A stretch of 64,000 nt of DNA from Atrichornis clamosus (lineage: Eukaryota; Chordata; Aves; Passeriformes; Menuridae): positions 62,001 to 126,000 of the forward strand of contig WBMZ01010266.1 in NCBI GenBank assembly GCA_013400975.1. The letters are read 5' to 3'. Positions 25,997-39,634 of this stretch are shown piece after piece. How positions within the stretch are numbered: position 1 is the first letter of the stretch; each line of letters begins with the position of its first letter. The translations under genes and the position numbers were made by a program. The notes under the pieces were generated by a model. It saw nothing but the letters and a program-made list of their open reading frames with translations. It ran no database searches and was not told where the DNA came from.

Positions 25997-27724
25997 CCAA
26001 ATCAGCCAATTATCAATTTCAATCTAAAAATTAGAGGACCATACAAAGAGATAAACATAAAAGAAGTGCATAAAGCCCATCAACTAAAGACTGTTGGAAC
26101 GAATGTAAGTATATATAAAAGCAAGTATTTCTTCACCTTATTTTAGGTTTTCCAAGAGGAGTCGCTACTTAAGTCAGGATACCAGTTGATGAAATAATGT
26201 TTTCTTGTGTTAAAAACACACAGTAGCTAATTTCCTAGGTTTTTACACACCACTTTATAAAATAAAGTTCCGTAACACATCAGTCTGTCACACTACACCA
26301 CTCAGCTCCTTAGGAATGACCAGAAGAGACTGGATATAAAAATCCAAAGTTGTTTTCCAGTAGTTTCCCTGGGAAGCTTGAACACAGGCTGAACAAAAAC
26401 ATGTAGGCATCACTCCTTAAAAGGATGTAGGAACTAATACTACTGTGGCCACAAATCTGGATCCAAATAACTTATAGCCACACAAAGCAATGACAACAGG
26501 CAAGCTATTGACCACGCTGTACATTCAGACTCACAGAAGAAGTGCAAGTGAAAAGTCAGGACTGACGAGTTGCAGAAATGCCTGAACAGATCAGTTAGGC
26601 TCAGAACTTCAGAAAGATCTCCAACTGCTGGATGACCTGACAACCACAGATCAGTACACGGGAAAATGCCTGGTTTTGAGATTCACTCAATCAGAATCTG
26701 CTGGTTTTAAAATCTGCAGCACTAGAATAGCAAATTCTGGCCGTGGCAGGTTAAGTCAGCAAGCTAAAAGATATAGCTACAAAAAGAATTCAAAGATGCA
26801 GCAGCCTCTAAAGAACCTAGAAACAGGACCAATTCTCCTGAAGGGAAGAATTTAGAGAGCACACGAGTGCACAGTAGAATGCATGTGACTGGAAATGGTG
26901 TGTGTTCTGTGCTATCTTTAGCCTTATAAAACCATAAATATCAATGGAAAACCTTTTTCATAAGACCTCTACATTAATTTCACAAAAATACCACATGCAC
27001 GATCCAAACAGTCTACATTGATTTTAATGAAGCCAAAAGCCTGAACCATCAGAAATCTCATCACTCTGGGTCTCCCTGCTTGGAGGTTACCCAATCAGTG
27101 GAAACTTATTCATAATACATATAGGTGCCCATAAGCACAACAGCTTTCAAATGGTGTGCAAGTTATTATAGGACTATATTTCTAGTGACTGGCTTGAAGG
27201 GAAGGAAACAAGAGAAAATGGTAGAAGATTCATTTTCTGGCATGAATTCACTTGGGTAAAATGCAAGAAATATATTTCCTCACTATTTAAACATACAGGG
27301 GCAAACCAGAAAATTTTAGCTACCATTTGAGCATACCTTAGCACCAACGTCAGGATTTCCTACCATGACAATGAAAAGCTTTGTGGAAATGGCTAGTTCA
27401 CAGAGAAAGAATACCCTGCTCTTCAGCCAAGATACAGCTTGTGGGACACACGGCTTTTAAAAGAGATGCAAAAAACTCCTCACACATATCCCCCACAACA
27501 TGCAATGCTTGCTGTTGCTTGTTGCAGTTGGCCAGCAATGCTCTACCTCTCTTTTAATCTGGCTTCTAACCGGAAGAGTTGAATGTAATTAATGTGAGCC
27601 AAACAGAAATGCTTTCCATGAAATGCACATTTTATTGCTCAGTATTTAATACTCTGAGTAACTCTGAAATATGCCCGGAATAGCAAAGCTCACTTATATA
27701 GCATTTGTGCTGTTAGACAAAACA

Positions 27725-27760
27725 CATATATATAGATGCATATATATATATATATATATG
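27725..27760. repeat. (TA)n microsatellite
   Basis: Alternating TA interrupted once by GATGC and ending ATATATGCAC. Confidence 0.9.
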
Positions 27761-28299
27761 CACAACTTAACTAAATGAAAACATGCTTCTTTAAATAGCT
27801 ATATTTGCCTTTCTTTGCATCTATGCTAAGTTCCTATGTTAATCTGATTTTATGGAGGACTCAGTATTGATCATTAATTTGTAGAGATAAATTCAGCACT
27901 TGAATTGAGATATAAAACCAGGTGGCATATGGGTCTGTCTGTACCTGAAGGCAGACAGTGGTGTCTTAAAGGTGAGCTGTTGCCCACCAGGTAACTCATG
28001 GTAAATTACTTCTCCTGGAAGACAAGTGCAATGTGCATGTGAAGGGAGCAAGTTGTGCTGTTGCTTCCAGGTAAGACAGAAATTCCCTATTTCACTGATT
28101 TCAGAAACCAGAGTTCTCTGGGGGTCTCTGTTGGAAGGAACCTACTTTCATTTTAACTTATCCTTCCACTCATTCACTACTTCTGCTCTGGTACCAGGAA
28201 GAATTAAAGAAGAACTGGTAAAGGAGCTCTGTATCATCAGGAGATTCTCCTAATGCTCAGTCCCTTCAAATAATTGTACTATTTAATGACTGGTATCTT

Positions 28300-30400
28300 G
28301 CTGCTTTGCTCACTCTCTTCTCCTCTCCCACCCTCCTCTTTTTATTTTCTCTTGGTCCATTAATTTTTTTTTTTAGTCACTCTGTATTTACCATGGCAAA
28401 AATCCACAGGCTTTTGCCAAGTGTGCAAAATATTTGTAAAAGTGTTTGTTCATCTCTGTGAAAGACAGAACTGTCCTTCCATCAACTGTTCTGCCTGTTT
28501 CCTGAGGTACTCCTGATTCCTCATGGCCAGCAGCAAAGTCCTTCAAAAATCAAGATATGCCACCCACAGGTGACCCACATTCTTTCACATTTTCTGCATT
28601 TAGATTCATATTCCTGTCCAGGTTTCCATTTAAGAGTTGGTTATGGATTGCCTCCTCTTTGACATTTCTGTTTCCTATGTTTAGATTGCCATCAGCTACT
28701 CACTAGAGGAAGGGTGTCAGGTCCATGTTACACTGGAATACCCCTAGCAGCTCAGACTGATGAGCATAAAAGCCTACTGATACCTGACAAAATATGCAGC
28801 AGAACAATGGCTATGTTGTTCTTTCAGATCACTATTTCAAAACATGTTTTTGACATCCAGTGAAACTGTTGCCCTGAAAAAAAATTGTAACATCCCAGGT
28901 TTTCAACATTTTGTTCAGGGATTCTGGAATCAGTTTATTCCAGGATTTTCTGACCAATAGTAGATTTTTTACCCACTCTACATTACTTTCCATGGGTTCA
29001 TGGTCTTTGCTTTGCCACACTGCCTTTTCCATCAGTTTTACTAGATTAACAGAATTCCCTTTTGCTTCACTCTAAGGTGATCTGTTGGATTTTGTGCTAA
29101 CTTCAAGTGCTCATCTTCTTCACATATGCTATATTCAGCCAGAATGCCAGGGAGCAATCACAGTGACTCCAGTTTCTTTCAGGTACTGCTTTGATTATTG
29201 TCTTCCAATTGAAACCAGAGCTTGGGTGAATAGAATTCTTGCAAAACAACTACAGTAAACTTTAAGACATGGCATCTCTTATTTCAGGGGTTGTTTGTTG
29301 ATTGACTGCATTTATCCACTGGTTTAATCATGATTTCATTGCACATCTGCAGTGCTTGGTTGCATCTTTCCAGTCTAATTTTGCTCCTTATCAGTGTTGC
29401 ACTGCAGCTGACTCCATAATCCAGCTGGCATCAAATTAGTCATTGATCTAATAGCATAGTTGCAAATATAGCAATTGAATGCCTGGCAGCCTTCTGCATT
29501 GCTAGAACACTGAGAATCTTTAGATTTGCTTAAGCCACATTACAGATATCTACTTCTTCATTAAAACTTTAAATTCTCAATGGTTTCAGACACTATATTT
29601 TAATTTCAAAGGTAGCTGTGATAATCAGTCTGTCTGGCTGGCTCTTTTTCTCAAGAACATTTTTATTTCTACTTTTTGTGTTGCCTGTTACACTACATAT
29701 GTTGCACTGAAATGCCAACATTTTCAGCCAGTCTGCATCTGCCCTGCTTCATGGGCTCTTTTGACTTACATCTATGTGTGTGTTCTGCTGTTTCTGTTCT
29801 GGCCCTTCTCTGGATAGTTCACCCACTGTTTGGATGCATATAGTAGATTGGTTTTACCCTAATGTCGTCCCTCTGAATGGGAACTGTGTATTTCACAAGT
29901 GATCCTGGCAAAGAGATACAACTAAGAAATGTTTCATGTCTACAGTTACACATGGTTGCTCTAGTTCCTGGCACCTTACCATATCCCCTTTTTTTTTGTT
30001 TCTGGTTTTGGTTAAGAAAACCTTTTTACAGCTTTGCATTTACTTTTAATTATTTGTATCCCTCTGACCAATTCTTTTTCAAGACTAAAATATTATTTCT
30101 ATTGCCTCAAAGCAAAGCTTTTTTTGTTTGAAGTTCCAGTTTTCCTGGTGGTCAGAGACACTCCTACCTATCTATGTCCTATGATTTTAGGTGTTCCCAC
30201 GTGGGTAATCAGAGATATTTCACTTCTATCTAATATGACTGTTGTCTCAGCTCTTATATGCTGCATTTGTGGAAATAAGATGGAAGAATGTAATATTTCA
30301 AGCCTTAAAATGACTCTTTATTCACTGCCTTGATTGATTCTTGAACTTTAGTGGGTCGAGGCCCAGACAAATAGTCTTCTACTGCAATGAAACCTACTCC
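28300..30400. other. Unexplained 2-kb block, no assigned gene
   Basis: This stretch is pyrimidine-rich on the plus strand, with a texture unlike neighbouring AT-rich intron. It contains CAGCAATGCAGAAGG-like and other mixed-composition words on the minus strand, and open frames of 66-99 codons on both strands. I recognise no protein or repeat family. A heavily decayed transposon or retrocopy is possible; plain intron is equally possible. Confidence 0.2.
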
Positions 30401-30734
30401 TTTGTTTCTAATCTTCTGGGCACTCTGAGTTATCTACCAACCTATCACGTGTACTCATGAGTTGACAAGGAACTCCTCTTTGGCCATATTTACAAAAAGA
30501 TCCTCTCTTATTTTCAATAAAACTGAATCAAGTATGTATCTTCATACTCATTATAATTTTGAGTAGGCATCTTGTGAATTTTACTCTCTACTTAGAAAGA
30601 AAAATAACTGCTCAAAGAGACTACAAGGCTCATACAGCACAATGGCCACAGCATTAACCATAGAGAGAAAGGTCCCTAGCTCAGCACAGAGACAAAGTTG
30701 GAAAAGATTTTCACCACCTCATTTATTCTCCCTC

Positions 30735-30771
30735 TTTTTATCTGTTTATCTATCCGCTTATTTATTTATCT
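30735..30771. repeat. Degenerate TTTA/TCTA tract
   Basis: Imperfect tetranucleotide units of the form TTTATCTGTTTATCTATC then TTATTTATTTATC. Confidence 0.6.
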
Positions 30772-32159
30772 TAAGAAGTATTACATGTTTCAGCGTCTGA
30801 TGTAAGCATCTTATATATTGTGGTAGATAGCTAACAAAAACAAGATACCTAAAAACCACAACTAAAGCTGAAGCAGCAAGGAAACAAAATGTTTTCAGAA
30901 AAAAAAGCTCTTCTATCTTTTTTTTTGTTGGACCTGGGAAAAAAAAGGTAAAAAACTTCCATACTTGCCAACTTGCTGGAGAAAAATGAATGCTGACTAT
31001 AAATTATACACTCTTGCTGAAAAACTAAAGTAATAGAAATGAAGTTTTTTAGACAACAAAGTGGGATCACATGACTGTCCACTTCTCACCTCCAATTGTG
31101 TTTATTTGATCTTTCCACACATGAAAACAAGCCAAGAGATCTTAGGAATTATTGTTCTTCCACCTGCATAGGAGACACATAGTCCTCCTTGATGAAGACT
31201 ATCAAAAAATAAGCATGTAAGTCTCAATACATCATTAAAAAAGGCTAATATTTGTCTTTAGAAAGTTACCACCTGAAAAACTCTAAGGGCAATTCTGTAT
31301 CTATTGTAGCCCATTTCTAAGAAAAATCAATCGGTAAAGCAGAGATAATCAAACTCCAGTGCAATGTCTGTCAAAATCTGGATGCATCACAAATGAGTTT
31401 CAAACCAAAATACTGCATAAACATTACACAATGGTACCAAACCCCCCTCTTTTTGTGATATCAGAGTCAGTGAGTGGTAAACTGATGAATCAGAGTGAAT
31501 CTGATCTTTACAGACTCTTTATCGAAGCAGTGAAGAAAGTTAGAGAGAAAGGGTTCTCCTGAAACTATTTCAGTGTACTTAACACTTCTGCTCTGAATCA
31601 CCCCTTAAAGGAAACTGCTCATGGTTAAGGCTGGTCTACTTCATTCCCTTAGTAGTTTAAATTAGTCTTCACAGATGACTCCTTGTCCCAGTATATTACT
31701 GGGGAAACAACAAACTCTCCACAGCCTTCCCTGCAGCCTGTTGACACAGCTGGCACACGTCCTTCACATCTGTAACAGCACCTGTCATTCTGCAACAACA
31801 GGATGTGAAGGGTACAACTGCTCTTTTCCCCAAAAGCATCTCTTCATAGCGCCAACTTTAACATTTACAGATTCGTGATCACTGGGATTCTATCGCAACC
31901 ATGTTTTCTGCAATGCTAAAACAACAGCACCCACAAGAAATCAAGAGGAACCACAAGTATTTCACACTGGTCACAGGAATCAGCTGGAGCCTGCCCTAAG
32001 ACCCTACTGACCTGGTGCAGCCACAACTGCAAAAACTATGAATTAAATTATAGTGATTGCTTATTTTACGTTGTTAGAAGGAGAAGTTTGCACAAAATGC
32101 TGTAGCTATTTTTAATACAATGTGTTAAAAGTTAATACATACAAAGTAAAAATATCACC

Positions 32160-32300
32160 CAACCTTAAGTATGTAAAAAGGTTAAAAATATATACACATA
32201 AATAATTTATATTGATATTTTACATATTTTCAATATCTAAATACAGTCTATAATATATATTTATAAAAATAAAAATACAATACATATATAAATAAAAATT
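32160..32300. repeat. AT-rich low-complexity stretch
   Basis: Over 90 percent A+T by eye, made of ATATAT, TAAATA and AAAATA words with no fixed period. Confidence 0.75.
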
Positions 32301-33157
32301 CAGGAGATTATAAACTGGTACATTTCACTGCAACTTATTTTTTATAATTTAGACATGTATTCATTGAATGTATTGCCACTAAAAGTTTATGGAGATTTAG
32401 TGATTTTGGGTTTCATATAGAAAACCTGTCAAAAAGGTTTTTCTGTGGCCATTTATTTTTTGTTTATTTTTATAAAAAATATTACAGTATCAATTATTTT
32501 TGAGGTATACTGATGAGGAGTAATTTGGAAAGAAAATAGTAGTTCCTGTATTATGTTTATGAAGCAAAACATCATGGATAAAGCTTGTAGTCCTACGAGT
32601 TTAAAAAAAAAAAAAACTGGAATATGAGGCAGAAAAATAGGGAAGTGCATTAAAAACTGGCAAATAACTTGAGGAATAGGGTAATAATACCATTTCCACC
32701 TATAATTTTTGTTAGTGATTTATTTATCTTCATTACTTTAGAATACATGGATACACCAAGCTGCTAAAAAACCATTACCATGTCCACACACAACTTCAAA
32801 AATTATACTGTCATTGTGTTGTTAACATTCCTAATTTTATCTTATTTCACTATATTATCTGGAGAGATCAATGGAAGGCAGCTTTATGGTCTCACTGCTT
32901 AGGACCTTGTCTTACTGTTTTATAGCAGCAAGGGCACAAACACAGAGCATGTGGTGTTGACTAAGATGCTTGACGTGATGACTGTAAATTGTCCACGTTT
33001 TGCAGCTGTAGTAAGGAATGGTGATGACAGCTATGTGGTACACATTTACTTTTGTTTGAAGTTGAATGCCTCTTTCATTCTAGACACACTGCTTTAATCT
33101 CCCAAAAGCTGTGCTGGCTTTTGCTACAAGCTCAGTAAATACTGCATTGCTACAATG

Positions 33158-33178
33158 TGAAGTTCATCTTGAACTTCA
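33158..33178. repeat. Short perfect inverted repeat
   Basis: TGAAGTTCA and TGAACTTCA flank a 3-base TCT centre. A 9-bp stem with a 3-base loop is possible, but no longer hairpin arms surround it, so it is not a credible microRNA precursor. Confidence 0.6.
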
Positions 33179-34028
33179 TGCTGGGAAGAAGTGGGAGAAA
33201 CCCACTTACTCTTGGGAAATGCATGAAGCCACTTCTTGCGGAAGTACAGGGAGTCTGCTTCATAGAAATTACAACACTGACTTTAAAAATGCATGTTTAC
33301 ATTTGAAATATATCATGGAAGCAACCAAGAAAATGTAAGAATATTTTTCACATTCTTTCTGTATTCAATCTCTAGATGTTTTTATTCTGTAGATATGTCA
33401 ATCAGTGTTCTCCTGTTGTAATTACGTAAGACATTAAAACTTAATATTTCTCTGCTTTAAGTAAGAATTTTGCCAACAATAATTTTATTTTCTGCTTTTA
33501 AAAACATAAAATTTGCCAGAATTAGCAAAAAATTTAATCTTATTACATATGAACCACTGAAGAACAAGCTGGTTGTTATAGGATGGGTCACAAAGGAGTT
33601 TTTACTTTGTTCTCCAGTGCAACTGAAGTGAAAATACAAAAAATGTAATCAATTTCATCACCCCTTGTAAGAAAAGACTAGGAAACTTTGCTGTGTCAGT
33701 CCTGAACTTATTTAGTTCATGTTGTAATAGCAGTCAGACTTTTACTGCTGTTTGGTATTTCAGGCATTTCTGAGACCTCTCATACAAAATAGTTGATTTT
33801 CCTACCTAGTGGAGAAAGTCATAGAGGTTCTTAATCCGTTGGGGAAAAAAATCCAGCCTAGCACATCAAAATTACTGAACTTCGTGAAGAACAGTACCTG
33901 AGGCCAGTTTTGTGCAAAGTCATTTTACAATACATGACAGTTAAAAACATACGACAGTGTTAAAAGCAAAGACTAACTTCCATTGAGGCATATATCAACC
34001 CATGCATGTAGACATCAGTACAGACATA

Positions 34029-34047
34029 CTATTATTATTATACTATT
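34029..34047. repeat. (ATT)n microsatellite, short
   Basis: CTATTATTATTATACTATT, about four trinucleotide units. Confidence 0.7.
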
Positions 34048-34789
34048 GTTTATTAGTGCCTCTATGGATATTATTTAGCAGAATAATATTTCTCTCCTTT
34101 TTTTTTAACACACACTTGTTGGATAAAATAAAAGCTTTCACTTTGGGACATAATTTGCTAATATCATTAAAGTAATATTTCATAAAGGTGGTGATTTTTG
34201 CAAGGTAGCCTAAAAGTTGATTAGCAAACTATAATGACTATTCTGATTGCAATTAAAAAGCCCTTCCAAATGGGTCAACACACCTAAGTGCTATCTGCAG
34301 TCATTTAGATTTTAACATCATGGTTATTACTTATTATCAGGCTGCACAATGAGATATTGATTACTTTTAACCTTTAGATCTCAGAATTCAGGAAAAGTCG
34401 AGGTAGTAGCACAGCCTACCTTTCCTGTCTAGTAAACTTATGGCCTTTAGTGGAATTCTAATGATTCCTACTGGCAAAGCAAAAGTGAAATTAGTTTATT
34501 CTTTTGGCTCATGCAGAAATGATGACATACCTAAAAATGCTGCATGCATAGCAGATTTGTAGTTACTCCCTACAATGGGCTCAATCCTGCAGTTTGCTCA
34601 GAGCTTCCTCCAAAGTGACTGCCATCATTCTTTTATGACTAAAACTGACTGTTTTAGCAGCTCTGTGCATGCACTGATGGATTACCAGACAGACAAAAAG
34701 CATTCTGGACTGTGCAGAACATGCAGTTTAGGAGCAAAAATCTTTACGTTTTCTAGTTTAAAACCAATCCTCTAAGCATATTGTTTAAA

Positions 34790-35330
34790 TATAGCAGGCG
34801 GTCAATCTTTTCATAAGTTTTCTTTTAATGGAAAATATACTTGAAATAAAGACTGAACTACAATGCAGCTTCAGTAGGTGCACAGAACTCGTTTTAAATG
34901 GAACAAAGTAATCCAATTAAACTAATCTGTTTTACAAGTTAAAATGATACGAAGAACATTAATTGATCCTTATAGGCTGCTGCTATTTGAGCCCTCTCTC
35001 TGTTTGCGCAGCATTTGGAACCGCTTTGCACATTTGTATCCTCTAATAGCAGGGAACTCAGGCCCCCAGTTCAGGAGAATTATGGGCAAGAGAAACATAT
35101 AACTGTTATGTGTTAGATTAATTTGCAGAACACTTGGCATTTTATTGCCAAGTAGTCAAATTGTTCCAAGTTGTTCCGGAAGGTTGTTATTAATAGTATG
35201 TTTTCTGAGGAAAGTTCTGTCTACTTTTGGAACTGCATTTCTGTTGCCAAGGAAACTCCTTGAAGCACAGCATTCTAGGAGCACACTGCTGCTTTTGTTT
35301 GCCAGTATCCTATTCATATCATCTAAGTAA
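34790..35330. other. Possible conserved non-coding block
   Basis: About 540 bp of non-repetitive sequence with homeodomain-type cores (CCAATTAAACTAAT, ACATTAATTGATC, TTAGATTAATTTG) and a moderately GC-rich centre (35000-35080). Vertebrate developmental enhancers often have this texture. No alignment was available. Confidence 0.25.
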
Positions 35331-36540
35331 GCACTTTACATACTTTAGCCTCCAGTTTCAAATGTTGAAGTTTTTATGTATTTATATTACCACGTTAAAT
35401 ATAGTTTGTGCTTCTTTTTAAACTCAGGGACTCTTGCAAGATTATTTTAACAGTTGCTTTAAAGAACAGTTTTTTGTGTTGGTTTTTTTTCTTTTTTTTT
35501 CACAAGTTTGCAATAAATTAGTTTTAATTTGAATAATAGCTCCATAGGTTATAGCACTAGTCCTTAAGTGTTAATTATCTTTTCACTCTGAAATTAATGT
35601 AGTCATTTCCTACTGACTCCTCTACACCATTATTGAAGTGCTGAGGAAAACATGTCATTGAGTTCTGAGCCAGAACTGTTGTTGTGATTAATCCTGGTCA
35701 CATGGCCAATCTCTGCCAAAAGGAGATCACTGAAAAAAGGTGACAAAGACAGTGATTTCCTGTCAGCAAAGAGTACGACAGGGCTGTCTAGAAGTGATGC
35801 AAATGAGGGAAACTTTCACCACGGTTTGTTTGATCCACTCCGGGCCACAGCACACTGAGCCAGAGAGAAAGGCACAATGGAGCAGCAGCACACCCAGAGG
35901 AGGAAATTAACTGCACCTTCCAAGCAGGGATAGAGCTTCCAGCAGGGAAACAAAAACTGCTGGGAGATTTTTTTCCCCTCAACTTTTTTTGAAATGTATC
36001 CTTAGTTTTTGATGTGCATTTTCATGTCATTTAATACAGTGAACCACTTCCCTTTGATGAAAGAGTTCAGCAGTTAACCTGTTCAAATCTGTGCCAACTA
36101 AATGCTTTCAAAATCTTTGCACTTCTACATACGGATCTTTTCCCATCTATCATGATCATTGATGCTGAAGACTTACTAGTACAAGACTTATGGCTTATGC
36201 AGTTTGTATTAAAACCACCATACACCACTTGTAATCAGACAAAAAAACCCACTTCTTTTATTTGATATTTTCAAATGCTTGGCTGATTTTATTCTTAACA
36301 TACTAACAATTTTAACAATCATACTGTACTTATTTAAATGGGGTTTTAATCTAACAGAATTAAGTTTTGCAATTAATCTTCAGAGGAAAATGGAAAGAAT
36401 TATCATTAACTTTTCTGCCTAGTATACTAATTTCTAATCTTAGCAGTTCCAATAAATACTGATTTGCTTCATTTTTGAACATTCAAGGTACAGAATTACT
36501 CAAGTTCCTCCTAAAGAGCTAATTAGCAGAGTTTAAATTC

Positions 36541-36640
36541 TTTGGGTTTGATCCTCCAGTAACAGCATATGAATACAGCTGAAGTCAATGCTAGTTCTGT
36601 GTACTTAGAGCTTATGATATCAGGCTCACATGCAATAGAT
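36541..36640. repeat. Old interspersed-repeat fragment (family uncertain)
   Basis: TTTGGGTTTGATCCTCCAGT, then GCTGAAGTCAATGC, then ATCAGGCTCA resembles the old amniote repeat pattern of a GATCCT box followed by TGAAGTCAATGG, widespread in reptile and bird genomes. The match is partial and rests on memory, so the family name is left open. Confidence 0.35.
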
Positions 36641-37229
36641 TAAAATGAAATAAACATGATACATTTGGCATTTAGCTGAGCTATAGAAGTACAGAGAAGC
36701 AAGAATCCAAAACCATGGAAATGCTCCTTTTAGTTTTTTCTTAATTAATAGACAAAGCATTAGAGGACAAATAAACTGTCCTCTGTGACTGCCATTTTTT
36801 CAAACACTAGCTGATTTTCAAAATCATTAGCTAGTTTAGGACTGTAAAGCAGAAATTATTTAGGGCTATGTCCTCGTTTTTTAAACTTTTGCACTGAAAT
36901 CCAGTAAGTCTAGAGAAAGTAATACATATATATTCACTATTACAAAAATTATGACTGTGCTGTTCCTATTAGAAGAACAAAATAAAATCTAGTTCAAGAG
37001 AGATAACAAGGATGCTAGTAAAAAAACTATGAAGTTTCTGGAATATTAGAAAACAAAATTAAGCTGAGAGTTGGCTTAAATGTATATTGACTCTGAAAAC
37101 AGAGTACTGTGAAAATACTCTAACCATGAAAATGCATTTCATTTTCCTATACACAGTTTTAGCATTTATATATTGTGTTATGCTGCTTTAATGTATGCTT
37201 TTCCCTTCCGAATTACCTGTTTCATCATT

Positions 37230-37640
37230 GCTCCTTCCCATTCATAGACTCCTTAGGGGCAGTGATTACTGTTGGTAATAGTGATACCACAGCAGGTTCC
37301 CTGGCAGAGGCGGCTTGCTGAGCTGGCTCTGAGCAGCAATTACTTGTCAGCTCAGCAACTGAGTGAGAAGAGGTATCTGTGGTTTTAGGAAAATCCACTA
37401 AAATGCAGAGAGTGCAATTAGCAGGTTCACATTTGAAGCTGTAATTGATAAAGAAAAACTAAAGCAAGACCTGTGTTTTCATAACACCCCACATCATTGA
37501 GGAACTCTGACAATAATAGCTGCCTGGATTTCTCTCTGTACAGAGCAGAACGGCTGTGCTCTCTGCGAAGTGCAGACAGTGCTCATGCCTCTGAGCTCTG
37601 AGCACTCGACCATCCACGACTCTGTAAAAAAGCCTCCAAA
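37230..37640. other. Possible conserved non-coding block
   Basis: Balanced composition with CAGCAATTACTTGTCAGC, GTGCAATTAGCAGG and GCTGTAATTGATA, that is, repeated AATTA/TAATT homeodomain cores in a GC-moderate context, then a GC-richer end (37545-37620). There is no open frame of note. Conservation is inferred from appearance only. Confidence 0.25.
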
Positions 37641-39586
37641 TAAAACGGGTGTCACCACTGATTAGAAGAGAGGTTTACTAGGCTAGTTTTACAAAACGAT
37701 TAATACTGTTTCTTAGGGCATGATTCATTGTTACACAAATCTCTGAAATTAGGGATGTAGTGATTTATCTGCTTTTTCCTTTGCTAGTGCAAAACTGTCC
37801 CCTCAATTACATTTGCTAATGTTGTCTTTTGTCTGCTTTTAAATGTCTGAAATTATGGGGATTTCAACAGTACTTTGAGAGGTTGTTCATTGTGGGGTTT
37901 GGTGTTTTTTTGTTGGTGGTTTTGTTTTGTTTTTTGGAAAGAATGATCGTTCTTAATGCAATGCATTTAAGACTTTTACATTACCTGCCAATGCTCCTCT
38001 GCTTTATGGACACTCCTTAGTCACCTCTTACGCAAACTCCAAGGCTTTTGTTCAGTCCTTAAAAATTTATTTGCTGCTCTTACTAGAAAGGTGTATGCAG
38101 TGAATAGTCACCACAGGAGGGCAAGGAGTCTGTTTCTACCCTTCTTCAAGTGGTTTTGAAGTGACCAAGTACGAGATAGGCAGTTTTGAGACAGGGGCTC
38201 AAATCTGGTACAGCAGCCGGTGACCTCCTGGCGGAAGTTGCAGGACAAGTAAGCTGCCTGTGCTTTGGAATCAGCGCTGGTTTGTCTGCGCTGCACAGGC
38301 TGCAGAGTCAGCTACTCTCTATCACACAAACTTCCTGCTTTCAGAAGTGTCATGCCTATCATAATACAGAGTTTCATAATAATAGGAAACTATTCCCATT
38401 TTGCATACACAATATTTCCCATTTTACCACCATACTGTACTGCACACATTATTAAATTATTGCCCTCTTTTACTCTTCTCATCATGCACTATTATCCCAG
38501 CATTACCATCTATAATTATTCTTAGTGGTTACATTTGGAAATCAGAAAGGGAAGTATCCTATATAGCATTTAAAATATGTGTGCTGGCTGCTTAATATTT
38601 GTTATTTCTCATATTGATAGATGGATTGTTATTTTAAAATTTATGTTTGTTGATATATTTTTTTTAGTATTGGACTAAAACTAGTGATTAAATTAAGCAT
38701 GGTACAAGCTGACCTTATGTGGACAGGCACTACCAAAATACCTTATTTTAGATTCACAATAAACTCTTTACTAATTTCTGACATTTTTTACTTCTGAGCC
38801 AGGCTGAGGCCAGGTCTGTTAATGTGTGACTAAGTCTGATGAAGTATTTAGAAAGTTAGGAAAAAGACATTAGCAAAAATAAAAAATTATTGTCAGAGCA
38901 AGAAATGGAGGCCAGTGAATGAAACTCACTTGCAGCCTAAAATAGTTTGGATCTGAACTATATTTGAATTTACAAACAAAATTTAATTCACATGACAACC
39001 TCTTCTTACTAGGCATTTTAAATAAAAGAACTAAAATAAGAAAGAATAAAATTCAAGGAGATAATTAAGCAAATAGGGTGCCAAAGCAAGAGAAAAACAT
39101 TATATTTAAGAAATTATCAATTCATGCAATCATAGAAGAAAGAAAACAACTTCTATTTGACCTTGAATGTACCATTTATTCGATAAGAAATAAAAAAAAA
39201 GCTAGAGGGTAGTTGTTTCTTGTCATTATAGTGTTGCTGATTCTGTGGTTAGTTATTAATTTTATTTTTTATGATTCACAATCTGCTCTTTGAAATATGC
39301 CATATGCTCAAAGCAATTCAAGGATGACAACTGTCAGAATTACTCCAATAAAAATTGCCTAAATGAGGAAGATTTACTGCAGCCTGATATTTCTGTCGAA
39401 AGCCCCTCCTTTCTTTCCCCCCCACCCCTCAGACCCGCAGACTACAGCTCCTCAGACACACAGTGAAGCCTGAATCAATTTTAGGATCAAATCACACATT
39501 TTGAGGAAGTTCTTACAAGTACCATATATCTAAAAGAAGTGATAAAGCTTCTGGGTTAAGGCTGCTGTAGCAAATAAGAGGAGTCA

Positions 39587-39634
39587 TGTGTGTCTGTGTG
39601 CGTGTAGATATACATATATATATACATATATATG
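39587..39634. repeat. (GT)n / (TA)n compound microsatellite
   Basis: GTGTGTCTGTGTGCGTGTAG passes into TATACATATATATATACATATATATG. It lies about 570 nt downstream of the exon B donor on the minus strand. Confidence 0.85.

Noticed and set aside
38111..38123. CCACAGGAGGGCA as a second CTCF site
   Set aside because: It mismatches the core at two adjacent central positions, so it is not a convincing site.
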